From: Planctomycetaceae bacterium
GTDB lineage: Bacteria; Planctomycetota; Phycisphaerae; Sedimentisphaerales; UBA12454
Assembly (NCBI GenBank): GCA_021371795.1
Contig: JAJFVK010000001.1
Coordinates: forward strand, 25,978 to 89,977
Direction of reading: 5' to 3'
DNA: 64,000 nt
Shown piece after piece: positions 8,024-16,168 of the stretch; the first letter of the stretch is position 1; each line of letters opens with the position of its first letter. The position numbers were made by a program, and so were the translations under genes. The notes beneath the pieces were generated by a model. The model was not told the origin of the DNA and did no database searches. It was given only the letters and a program-made list of their open reading frames with translations.

Positions 8024-8821
8024 TTATTTTCTTTTCCTTAAAACAGCCAAACCAAAACTCAACATCAATATTGTCGTCGGTTCAGGTATCGCAATAAAAT
8101 CCTGCGGAGAAACAAAATTATCAGAAAAACGAATCCTGTCGATAAGGCCGTTCCAAACTTCATAAGAAGAGCTTCCCATATGTGAACCAATCAGCAACAG
8201 GCCGGTATCGCCTTCCGGCACAGCGCCGCTAAGATTCACAAACACCGTGGCAATAGGGTCAACTGAATCAAGATACATATTCAATATGCCTTCGCCGGCG
8301 TCATAAGCAATCGCATAATGGTGCATTTGGCCATCGGTTAGAATTTCCTTATAATCATCATAGCTCATCCACGGGCCGCCATTGTCAATGTGCCAGTGCG
8401 GCGGAGCGGAGGTACCATCGTTAACCCCTGAACCCCAATAAACAAACGCTTCATCCGGTATGACATAACCGATCAACGGCTGCCAGTACCACGGGTCGGA
8501 ATGAAGGCTCGTAATCGCTTCGATTGTGAAACTGCCGGTGAGCAAATTTCTGGCGACAATGGCGGACTGAATATATTCGCAAAGGCCGCCTTTAACCAAA
8601 CGAAGCATACCATTTGAAGTATAACCGGCATTGGCGATGTCATCGGCGTAGCCCATTTCATAATTTGTAAAGCCGAAGAGAGTGCCATCGTTGCCGTTGC
8701 CTGATGAGTCGATCGCCACCGTATCGTCCGACTCATCGAAACAATAATCCGCGATAACCGCGGCCATTCCAGAGCTGCCGGCCATCAGAAGAACTAACAA
8801 TGCCACAGATAGAGATTTCAT
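8024..8821 (-). CDS. LamG-like secreted protein with PEP-CTERM tail
   Basis: 265 residues. N-terminal signal peptide (MKSLSVALLVLLMAGSSGMA), a concanavalin/LamG-like beta domain over about 22-245 (DSSGNGNDGTL, GSFTIEAI, DGQMHHYAIAYD, NGLIDRIRFSD), then a PEP-CTERM tail: IPEPT, a hydrophobic helix and RKRK. By family knowledge the tail is recognised by an exosortase, which cleaves and hands the protein to the cell surface; no exosortase gene is in this window. LamG domains bind sugars or other ligands. AGGAG precedes the start. Last gene of a run of seven such genes on this strand. Confidence 0.87.
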   Translation of the reverse strand: MKSLSVALLVLLMAGSSGMAAVIADYCFDESDDTVAIDSSGNGNDGTLFGFTNYEMGYADDIANAGYTSNGMLRLVKGGLCEYIQSAIVARNLLTGSFTIEAITSLHSDPWYWQPLIGYVIPDEAFVYWGSGVNDGTSAPPHWHIDNGGPWMSYDDYKEILTDGQMHHYAIAYDAGEGILNMYLDSVDPIATVFVNLSGAVPEGDTGLLLIGSHMGSSSYEVWNGLIDRIRFSDNFVSPQDFIAIPEPTTILMLSFGLAVLRKRK

Positions 8822-8850
8822 TGTCGTCTCCTTTCAATAAAAACTTCTTC

Positions 8851-9963
8851 TCAATTGTTTTTGTTTATTTTTTTTCGGCGAACAAAACCCAAAACGCCGA
8901 GACCCAACAGACAAATCGTTGCAGGTTCGGGAACAGGTATCATATCAAAACTTGCGGTCGTTGTATCGAATTCGAGCTGGAGCGGAAAACCAAGTTCGTC
9001 TTCAGCATCCACCAGCGGATTTATTCCGCGAACCGTGAACTCCGAAACGCCTGCGCCGAGCAGTGATACAAAATCAACACTGTCGCCTGCGCCAAACGTG
9101 CCGAGCGAGACTCCGTTTACCAACACTTGCATCGCGGCATCAAAGCCGGTTGGAAATGCACCGATTTTTGTGAACAGCGAACCGGAAGTCATTTGATATT
9201 CAAATTCGCTCACGAACGGCGGGTCAAACCAGTAACCGCTTTGCGCATTGGCGAACGAAAAACCGCCGCCCTGAATTTCATCATCCGGCAAAATCGCGTA
9301 TTCCTGAATCATACCACGATATAAATCCGGCGAATATTCGAGATGGCCGATAAGGTCAAGCGACAGCAAAATGCCGGACTGATTGGAGCTAAGGTCGCTT
9401 ACGCTTTTAAGTTCCAAACCAACCGTCGAAGTTTTTGGTATTTCGAGAATTCCACCGACAACGCCTGTGCCGCTGATGCCGCACTGCTGAAGAATTTGGC
9501 CGGTAGTCATATCACGAACGACAAGCGTTCCTTCGCCGAACGCACCGGTCAGACCATACTGCTGCTTGTAGTTTCCGGAATCGTACTGGTCAAATCTGTC
9601 AATCACCACGCGCACGGGAACAGTTTGGCCGGCAACGCCGGTGCCGGACAAGCCAGCGGTAAATCGTCCCCACGATGAATAATAAGGATATTCCTGCCAC
9701 ACTACCGCCGTGCTTGTCATTACCCTCAAACCAGAATAAAAAGTACTCAAAGCATTGTGCATTCCCCAGTTAATATTGCCCCAGTAGGTGAATGTTTCTT
9801 CTTTCCATCCGTAAGAACGAAGGGCTTTGGTATAGCGGACCGTGTTCTCGTAACTACTATTAAGTGAATTCCACGTCGGCCCCGCTGCCGCCACTGCTTG
9901 TACGGAATTGGCAAAAAATCCCAACAGCACCACAACCAAACATACAAAAATTACTCTCTTCAT
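8851..9963 (-). CDS. PEP-CTERM secreted protein
   Basis: 370 residues from the ATG at 9963, preferred over one two codons upstream because AGGGAG abuts the first but is correctly spaced for the second. Signal peptide (about 1-24), a long beta-rich secreted region with no domain I can name, and a PEP-CTERM tail (VPEPATICLLGLGVLGF then RRKK). The extension after the basic patch (INKNN) is short. Probably exported and processed by an exosortase/archaeosortase-type enzyme. It lies 29 nt from the next gene of the series, close enough for one transcript. Confidence 0.85.
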   Translation of the reverse strand: MKRVIFVCLVVVLLGFFANSVQAVAAAGPTWNSLNSSYENTVRYTKALRSYGWKEETFTYWGNINWGMHNALSTFYSGLRVMTSTAVVWQEYPYYSSWGRFTAGLSGTGVAGQTVPVRVVIDRFDQYDSGNYKQQYGLTGAFGEGTLVVRDMTTGQILQQCGISGTGVVGGILEIPKTSTVGLELKSVSDLSSNQSGILLSLDLIGHLEYSPDLYRGMIQEYAILPDDEIQGGGFSFANAQSGYWFDPPFVSEFEYQMTSGSLFTKIGAFPTGFDAAMQVLVNGVSLGTFGAGDSVDFVSLLGAGVSEFTVRGINPLVDAEDELGFPLQLEFDTTTASFDMIPVPEPATICLLGLGVLGFVRRKKINKNN

Positions 9964-10256
9964 AATCATCTCCCTAATTTTTGTTTCTATTTCTTCTTCT
10001 AATTAGAACAACTCCGAGCAGATAAATCCTAATATTCGCCCACAAATACGATAGAGTTTAACTAATTGTTACTAAAAAGAGGATTGAACTCAAAATTGCA
10101 TAAAAACAAAAACGATGTGTTATTTCCACTATCCTTCTTTGTACCCATAACTTCTTTCTCCTATGTTAGAATAATTATGATTATTCCGTCACACAGCAGC
10201 AAACCACGAAGTTAAGCATAAATTGTTTTTTTCGTCTTGTCCACCAAAATTATTTT

Positions 10257-11384
10257 TTATTTTCGCCTTCTCCGGGACGAAAAAAAGAACATTCCCGCGG
10301 CAATCAGCATCGCAGTTGTCGGCTCCGGAACCTGCCAAAGCACCGCATGATAAGTGCCTGCATTACTATCATAAGCATAACCTACGACATTGCCCAAAGA
10401 ATCGATTGATTCGGCGTAAGATGATGTATAATTACTCGATAAAAACGAATGCAAGTCAACAAAATTGCCCACAGAACTATTCCAAAGCAAAGCGTGATGT
10501 ACGCCTGTGGCTGTAGTTCCTTCGCCGACCTGTTGTTTGCCATTGGTTGCATAAGCGCCAGAAGCTTTAAAACCATCAGGATTCAAATCAATATAACTTG
10601 CCGCTGAACCGCTCCAAAGAAGTGCGTGGTCGCCGGTACTGCTGGTTCCATAACCAACCTGCTGCGAACTGCTGATGCCCAATGCGTAAGATGCGCTGTA
10701 ACCGGTAATCGGATGCAAATCGACATAACCGCTCTTTGTTCCGCTCCAAAGTATTGCGCGAAACTGATTGCTCGTTGCAGTGCCTGAACCATAACCAACC
10801 TGCTGCGAACCATTTGTTGCATTTGCAGCGGAACTTGTAAAACCAATAGGATTCAAATCTACAACGCTCGCCGATGTTCCGCTCCAGAGCAGCGCGTGGT
10901 CGCCGGTACTGCTTGTGCCGGAGCCAACCTGCTGCGTACCGTTAATACCATACGCTATGGATGAAATGTAACCGCTCGATGGATGCAAATCGACGTAACT
11001 GCTGTTTGTTCCGTTCCAGAGCATCGCATGAGATTTATTGGTAGTTGAATAAAATGCCGCACCGGCCTGCTGCGAACCGCTTATTGCGTAACCATAAGAA
11101 TTTACGTAACCGCTTGCCGGATGTAAATCAACATAACCCAACGCAGAACTATTCCAAAGTAGTGCGTGCTTTATTCCGCCTGTGGTGCCGTAGCCGACCT
11201 GCTGCGAACTGCCGCTGCCCTTGCCTCTTGTGTTGATAAATCCCGCAGGATTCAAATCAATTACCGTATAACTGACAGCCTGCACAACGGTGCAAGATAA
11301 ACATCCAAAGATAAAAGACAGTGCTAAAATTTTGCGGAATGTTTCCCCGATTCTTTTTTCACTGCGCCAATTTGCATTCGACAT
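10257..11384 (-). CDS. PEP-CTERM protein with seven HAF-like repeats
   Basis: 375 residues. After a signal peptide (about 1-36) the whole body is seven imperfect repeats of about 45-48 residues, each with QQVGYG-like, HALLWSGT-like and VDLHP/VDLNP-like elements. These resemble the extracellular HAF repeat (named for a His-Ala-Phe triplet), here with HALLW instead. The repeats alternate between DLHP and DLNP endings, which suggests duplication of pairs. A PEP-CTERM tail (VPEPTT, hydrophobic stretch, SRRRRK) closes the protein. Probably a beta-propeller or stacked-beta surface protein; ligand unknown. GGAGAA precedes the start. A 287-nt gap before the gene downstream holds nothing I can name. 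Confidence 0.85.
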   Translation of the reverse strand: MSNANWRSEKRIGETFRKILALSFIFGCLSCTVVQAVSYTVIDLNPAGFINTRGKGSGSSQQVGYGTTGGIKHALLWNSSALGYVDLHPASGYVNSYGYAISGSQQAGAAFYSTTNKSHAMLWNGTNSSYVDLHPSSGYISSIAYGINGTQQVGSGTSSTGDHALLWSGTSASVVDLNPIGFTSSAANATNGSQQVGYGSGTATSNQFRAILWSGTKSGYVDLHPITGYSASYALGISSSQQVGYGTSSTGDHALLWSGSAASYIDLNPDGFKASGAYATNGKQQVGEGTTATGVHHALLWNSSVGNFVDLHSFLSSNYTSSYAESIDSLGNVVGYAYDSNAGTYHAVLWQVPEPTTAMLIAAGMFFFSSRRRRK

Positions 11385-11559
11385 TGTGAGTTTTCTCCGT
11401 AAAACAAATTTTGCCTATCTGATTAGCCAAAACATTGATTGCGGAATTATACCATATACACACCCACACACATACAGTTTTTCTACTGTTGTTTTTCTTT
11501 ATACACCACTCCTATGACCGCTGCGAAACTTTACCGAGCAGGCAAAACAGGTAATTTAA

Positions 11560-12255
11560 TTATTTCTTTTTTGCCGCTGTAAACAACATTCCCAACGCAA
11601 GAATCGCAATCGTTGCCGGTTCGGGAATAACGGCCAATGCTGCAATTTCTCCAGCAGTGAGCGTGCCGCTGAAAATATACAAATCGTCGATATTGCCATT
11701 AAAGTATTCTCCATGATAACTGAACTGGCAACCCAGCCTTGTGTCGCTGCCGCCGGTAGTCATTCCGATAGAACCGAAGGTTTTAATCAGAGAACCATCA
11801 ACGTACAATCGCGTGTCGACACCTTTCGTAACTGCGTAGTGATGGACAAGCCCGTCACTCGGAAACGGAACGCCGGTAGATGTCAAGTTGTCGCCAATTC
11901 GGAAATTGTGCGATGGGTCAGTTCCTACATAAAAGCCTGGGCCGCCGGAATATCCCTGCGAGATAATCTCCGTCCAGGTTGTCTTCGGTGAAAGTTCCTG
12001 TGCAAAAAAGGCGACAGAAAAGTTGCCGGTCGTTGGAATTATATGCTGGCTGAACTGGACATAGTCATTAACGCCGTCCAAATTAAGTTTCCCGAGCGAA
12101 ACTGATGCTCCATTTAATAGCGTCCCGTTTGCGGCACCGACTAAATCGATAACGGCAGAGCCGTCAAACGTGTAGTGATGAAGCGCCGAGGCAGCATAAG
12201 CCCCTGTTGCAAAAAGCAGCCACATTCCAACTATGATTTTTACTTTTACCTTCAT
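11560..12255 (-). CDS. LamG-domain PEP-CTERM protein
   Basis: 231 residues from ATG 12255. The frame is open 17 codons further upstream, but GGGAGGG lies just before this ATG and the signal peptide begins here (MKVKVKIIVGMWLLFATGAYA). The body is a classical LamG fold: LHHYTFDGSAVIDLVGAANGTL, GDNLTSTGVPFPSDGLVHHYAV, DGSLIKTFG and NGNIDDLYIFSGTL-like elements. The tail is IPEPATIAILALGMLF then AAKKK, a somewhat weak basic end. Likely a secreted, surface-anchored ligand-binding protein. Its mRNA start region overlaps nothing, but the upstream gene ends about 50 nt before, consistent with one operon. Confidence 0.87.
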   Translation of the reverse strand: MKVKVKIIVGMWLLFATGAYAASALHHYTFDGSAVIDLVGAANGTLLNGASVSLGKLNLDGVNDYVQFSQHIIPTTGNFSVAFFAQELSPKTTWTEIISQGYSGGPGFYVGTDPSHNFRIGDNLTSTGVPFPSDGLVHHYAVTKGVDTRLYVDGSLIKTFGSIGMTTGGSDTRLGCQFSYHGEYFNGNIDDLYIFSGTLTAGEIAALAVIPEPATIAILALGMLFTAAKKK

Positions 12256-12306
12256 AATATTTCCCTCCCTTGAGATATTGTTCTTTCTCAACAAAATCTT
12301 ACTCAT

Positions 12307-12915
12307 TTAAAAAACTCTGCTTTTTCGCAGCATTATTCCGCCGATGCAGAGCAATGCAATCGTCGCCGGTTCGGGAATCACTTCTGCCGCCAGCGAATAA
12401 TTTCTTCCTCTTCCGCCATCGCCCATATCGGAGGACGGAATAATTCCGTTGATTGAAACATCATGGGCAGTAGTAGGCCAGTTGAGCGAGTAAATATAGT
12501 TCCCATTTTCAACATAATCAAAAACTATTGACCGCTTTGCCAAATACGTCGGGCCGTTATAGTGAAACCCCAGCATATCGCCGGCCTGAATATCAATCTG
12601 TTGTGTTTCGGCAACAGCTAATGTAACGCTGCCGGTGCTTGAAAGCGTAAAAACATTTTGCCCAATCAGTTGATAGCCGCCTGATACAGGTCTGAAAACC
12701 TGCAGCTTGACATAATTGTCAACCATAACAGGAGAGACATACAAGTACCATTGCGAGATTTTACCGCTTATCTGCGAAGGCATACCGGTATTAATAAAAG
12801 TTATTGACCACGCCTGGTCAACCTGACTGCGATAAACCGCATCGTCGCCCCACATAACGCCATACGATACGGTACTTAATACCATTAGTATAATGACCGT
12901 TAATAACTTTCTCAC
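12307..12915 (-). CDS. PEP-CTERM secreted protein, beta-rich
   Basis: 202 residues starting at a GTG behind AGGAGGA. Signal peptide MRKLLTVIILMVLSTVSYG, a secreted body of about 155 residues with beta-strand character (SQWYLYVSPVMVDNYVKLQVF) but no recognised domain, and a PEP-CTERM tail (IPEPATIALLCIGGIML, RKSR). It is 23 nt from the preceding gene and 51 nt from the start of the next, so likely part of one operon. The body has hydrophilic residues spread as in carbohydrate-binding jelly-roll folds, but I cannot assign one. Confidence 0.85.
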   Translation of the reverse strand: MRKLLTVIILMVLSTVSYGVMWGDDAVYRSQVDQAWSITFINTGMPSQISGKISQWYLYVSPVMVDNYVKLQVFRPVSGGYQLIGQNVFTLSSTGSVTLAVAETQQIDIQAGDMLGFHYNGPTYLAKRSIVFDYVENGNYIYSLNWPTTAHDVSINGIIPSSDMGDGGRGRNYSLAAEVIPEPATIALLCIGGIMLRKSRVF

Positions 12916-12938
12916 AACACTTCCTCCTAAAAAACCAC

Positions 12939-13568
12939 TTACAATCTTTTTCTTGCGTACAATAATATGCCAAACCCAAGCAGCACAATCGTCGTCGGTT
13001 CGGGAACAAATGAAATATCATCGAGAGCAAAATCATTGCCGGGACTTCCGTTATTGCCGGTGGTTTCGCGGATAATTATTGCCGCAGCAACCGCACTGCC
13101 GGAATTCCAAACTTCAGTAAACTCCCGCCATTCGGAGGTGTTTGTCGGAACCTCATAATTGCCTATAACCGTGCCGTTTATTTCGAACTGCACATTGGAA
13201 TATATTCCATAGAGATATATTTGCGCTATCCATGCGGAGAAAGTATAATCGGTATTTTGCGTAACGGCGACAGTTTCGCTCCAGCAGATTCGTCCTGCAC
13301 CGCCGCCTGCGCCGCCTGAAGCATCAATCATCATCATATTTCCGCTGCCGCTTGTATGGTCGCCAATGGAAACATAACCGCCATCCCAGTCATCAGGATT
13401 TGTACCTACATAATAAAGCCATGGAGATGTACCGCTCGGATTGTAGTGATACTCCGTCGTATAACCATATACGCCCTGCTCGAAATCGCCGTTGACAATC
13501 AAATTCGCATTTACGTTGCAGACTGTCATAACTAAAATCGCAACTACCGCCAAAAACTTTGTTCTCAT
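12939..13568 (-). CDS. PEP-CTERM protein with carbohydrate-binding-like (NGDFE) domain
   Basis: 209 residues from ATG 13568; an ATG four codons earlier is unlikely because the sequence between the two is itself the ribosome site (GGAGG). Signal peptide to about residue 22, then LIVNGDFEQG, the usual opening of CBM4/9-like and related jelly-roll domains, with matching late elements (YTFSAWIAQI, FALDDISFV). The tail VPEPTTIVLLGFGILLYARKRL is a standard PEP-CTERM signal. Likely a surface protein that binds polysaccharide. Positions in the run and short gaps (23 and 31 nt) suggest co-transcription. Confidence 0.87.
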   Translation of the reverse strand: MRTKFLAVVAILVMTVCNVNANLIVNGDFEQGVYGYTTEYHYNPSGTSPWLYYVGTNPDDWDGGYVSIGDHTSGSGNMMMIDASGGAGGGAGRICWSETVAVTQNTDYTFSAWIAQIYLYGIYSNVQFEINGTVIGNYEVPTNTSEWREFTEVWNSGSAVAAAIIIRETTGNNGSPGNDFALDDISFVPEPTTIVLLGFGILLYARKRL

Positions 13569-13599
13569 TTTTTCCTCCATAAATTTTTTATAACAATGT

Positions 13600-14295
13600 T
13601 TATTTTCTTCTGCGTAAACTCAAGATTCCAAAACCAAGCAGCGCAATCGTCGCCGGCTCCGGAATAACTGTAATTGTCAATTCCAGTCCAAGCATATCGC
13701 CGAGATTTCCGCTTTCGCTTATCGATGTAAACAGAAGGTCTATCGTTTGTCCCTGCTCGATTGCGAAAGTTAAAACGCCGGCGCCGCCGGAGCCTTGCAA
13801 AAACAGAACGGGAGTAGCTGACCCCTGATTGCCATTCGAATAAAGCGTTCCGCCGGCAATGTTTGCGCCATCATATCGCAAATTCCAACCCATCGTCCGG
13901 TTGTAAAAATCTGTGGTCCACACCGCACCGCTGATTGTTACGATTCCGTCTTCAGGACTTGTCCAGCGGACAAATGTAACGTTCGAACCGGTACGGTCAT
14001 ATTCCGCTCCGTGCATATAGACGACGCCGTCGATATCACTCTTATACCAAACCGGAACGTGAGCGTTTAACTGAAAAACCTGGTCTGCCCAGGCATTTTG
14101 ACCGTTGCCATTATTAAGGTAATCGGATTGATTGATGGTGAATAAACTGGTTGTGTTTTTGTACAGCGACCAAACTCCCATTGGATTAACTATATCGCTC
14201 CAGTCATTCGCAAGATTGTACACTGCCGCATTAGCTGCGCTAACTGCACAGACAAACGCTAACAATACGACTCCCACAGACAATAACTTCCGCAT
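13600..14295 (-). CDS. PEP-CTERM secreted protein, first gene of the cluster
   Basis: 231 residues behind a strong AAGGAG. Signal peptide MRKLLSVGVVLLAFVCAVSAANA, then a body with NGNGQNAWADQVFQL, VRWTSPEDGIVTISGAVW and a late GQTIDLLFTSI element, resembling carbohydrate-binding beta-sandwich domains seen in planctomycete surface proteins; I cannot name the family. The tail is IPEPATIALLGFGILSLRRRK. As the most upstream gene of the run it should follow the promoter, and a plausible one lies 160 nt upstream. Confidence 0.86.
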   Translation of the reverse strand: MRKLLSVGVVLLAFVCAVSAANAAVYNLANDWSDIVNPMGVWSLYKNTTSLFTINQSDYLNNGNGQNAWADQVFQLNAHVPVWYKSDIDGVVYMHGAEYDRTGSNVTFVRWTSPEDGIVTISGAVWTTDFYNRTMGWNLRYDGANIAGGTLYSNGNQGSATPVLFLQGSGGAGVLTFAIEQGQTIDLLFTSISESGNLGDMLGLELTITVIPEPATIALLGFGILSLRRRK

Positions 14296-14454
14296 GTTTC
14301 CTGCTCCTTAAAACAAAAAAAATGCTGATAAACATTCAATCGCTACAAACAGGAAAAAAGAAATGATAAATAGACGCGCACGCACGCCAACAACTTCCTT
14401 CGCCCTGTCCAGAGACCCAAACAAGTAAATCCAAGTCTCCACTCCCAAGGGGAC

Positions 14455-14484
14455 ATTTTATGCCATAAGTCCTATAAAATTCAA
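14455..14484 (-). promoter_or_regulatory. Possible promoter of the PEP-CTERM gene run
   Basis: On the minus strand: TTGAAT (14479-14484), 18-bp spacer, TAAAAT (14455-14460), about 160 nt before the first gene of the run. Position and match are reasonable but not perfect. Confidence 0.4.
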
Positions 14485-14548
14485 GTTAAAAATAGAACAA
14501 ATTGGCAAATCCGGTAAAATCGCTCGCAACTATTTACAAATAAATAGC

Positions 14549-15991
14549 TTATGTACCCAAATCAGCTTCAACAGCCGGAACATTAGGCATAGTGCCCGGC
14601 AATGTCGGTACTTTTTCGATTACTCGCATCGTTTTCCATTTGCCGGACAGAAAACGCAGCAGGAACAAAATCGCCAGCGCACAAACATACCCCGCAAGCG
14701 CAGCCCATGCGACATACAGCCGAGCCTGCCCCTGCAAATGAGTTACCGCAAACCAACTTGGAATAACCATAATCAGCCAGTTGAGCCAGATTGAGCGGTA
14801 CATTACGTATTTTGTATCGCCTGCGCCTTTTAACGCAGCGGAAAAAATAATATTACCGGTATCGAAGATGCAGTAGAAGCTCACGAAATAAAGCAGCGTT
14901 TTCGCGATTGGTCTGATTGCGTCCATCTGCTCTTTCAAAGCGCCGAGTCCGAACGGCAGCATAAACAAATCCGGCACAAGCCAATAACTGGCAGCAATGA
15001 CAATCATATAACCGAACGTCAGCTTCGCAGCCGACCATGTAGTCTTCTGCGCAATGTGCGGTTTTTCAGCGCCTATTGCCCTGCCGACAAGAATGCTTGT
15101 CGCCATACCGAAACCAATCATCGGCATAAACGCCAGCATATTAATTTGAAATACCATCGATGAAGCCGCGAACGAAACAGCATCGATTCTTCCGATGAAA
15201 ACAACAAACAGCGTAAAACCCAAAACATCGAGCATAAACTGCACGCCACTCGGAAAGCCGTATTTCATCAGTCTGCCAAAAAGCTCTTTGTCGAAACGGT
15301 TGTTGAGCGTTCCGAATTTTTCACGATAACTCGGCCACAGGAAAATCACAAAATAAATCACACACGATACAACATTCGCAAGTATCGTCGCTACTGCCGC
15401 GCCGGCCACGCCCCATTTCGGAAAACCAAAATGCCCAAAAATCATCGCGTAATCGAACACGACATTGATGATTGTTTTAAGTAAATTAATCCACATCACG
15501 ACCCACGTTTTGCCTCTGCCGGTCAGGAAGCAGGAAATCGCCGAATCGAGAATGCCGGGCATTGCGCCCAAAAGCATAAACCTGTAATAGGTCAGTTCAT
15601 ATTCGTTAATCGGCGGCTTATGGCCGATTAGAGCTATCAAAGGTTTGTCAAACAAAGCAAACCCAGCCATCATCAGACCGGCTGCGAACGCGAAATATGC
15701 GCTCTGCCAAATCGCAGGGCCGATTCGATGCTGCATTTTCGCGCCGTCATACTGCGAAACGAAAGTGCCCGCGTAAGTGGCGGTGCCGAGAAACAGACTG
15801 AACGGAACAAAACTTAAAACGCCGCCCATCATCGCTCCGCTCATCGCGTCGCGGTCGAACCACATCAGGAACATACGGTCAACGAACATTTGCACCGTCA
15901 TCGCAGAAGTGCTTAATATCAGCGGAACCGCGATTTTAAACACTTCGCTGCATCCGCCTTCGTTCATATTTTTGTCAGTTAAATTTTCCAT
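14549..15991 (-). CDS. MATE-family multidrug/cation exporter
   Basis: 480 residues from ATG 15991 (MENLTDKNMNEGG). The frame runs 38 codons further upstream but that part reads through an AT-rich dispersed repeat, so I exclude it. Twelve membrane segments are recognisable in two homologous halves; the N-terminal half opens with EVFKIAVPLILSTSAMTVQMFVDRMFL and the second with RLMKYGFPSGVQFMLDVLGF, the standard MATE pattern. These inner-membrane antiporters expel organic cations, drugs or metabolites using sodium or proton gradients. Substrate unknown. It stands alone between the PEP-CTERM run and a divergent flavoprotein gene. Confidence 0.92.
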   Translation of the reverse strand: MENLTDKNMNEGGCSEVFKIAVPLILSTSAMTVQMFVDRMFLMWFDRDAMSGAMMGGVLSFVPFSLFLGTATYAGTFVSQYDGAKMQHRIGPAIWQSAYFAFAAGLMMAGFALFDKPLIALIGHKPPINEYELTYYRFMLLGAMPGILDSAISCFLTGRGKTWVVMWINLLKTIINVVFDYAMIFGHFGFPKWGVAGAAVATILANVVSCVIYFVIFLWPSYREKFGTLNNRFDKELFGRLMKYGFPSGVQFMLDVLGFTLFVVFIGRIDAVSFAASSMVFQINMLAFMPMIGFGMATSILVGRAIGAEKPHIAQKTTWSAAKLTFGYMIVIAASYWLVPDLFMLPFGLGALKEQMDAIRPIAKTLLYFVSFYCIFDTGNIIFSAALKGAGDTKYVMYRSIWLNWLIMVIPSWFAVTHLQGQARLYVAWAALAGYVCALAILFLLRFLSGKWKTMRVIEKVPTLPGTMPNVPAVEADLGT

Positions 15992-16007
15992 TGGTCGTAT
16001 ATAATAC

Positions 16008-16137
16008 AAATTAAATATCAAAATGTAAAAATCAAAATGACAAATCAAAATGCAAAAATAACCCGCAGTTGGTCTCATTTTGAATTTTAAATTGTCATTT
16101 TGCATTTTAATTTTTGATTTTTGATATATAATTCATT
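16008..16137. repeat. AT-rich dispersed palindromic repeat, family B
   Basis: Variants of ATCAAAATGTAAAAATC and AAATCAAAATGC are followed by their complements (TTTTGAATTTTAAATTG, GCATTTTAATTTTTGATTTTTGATAT), so the 130 bp form an imperfect palindrome. It fills the divergent gap between the MATE and flavoprotein genes. Related pieces lie at 22078-22112, 26115-26160 and 52377-52404. Confidence 0.75.
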
Positions 16138-16168
16138 CAACACATATATAATTTCAGATTGGTTAATT

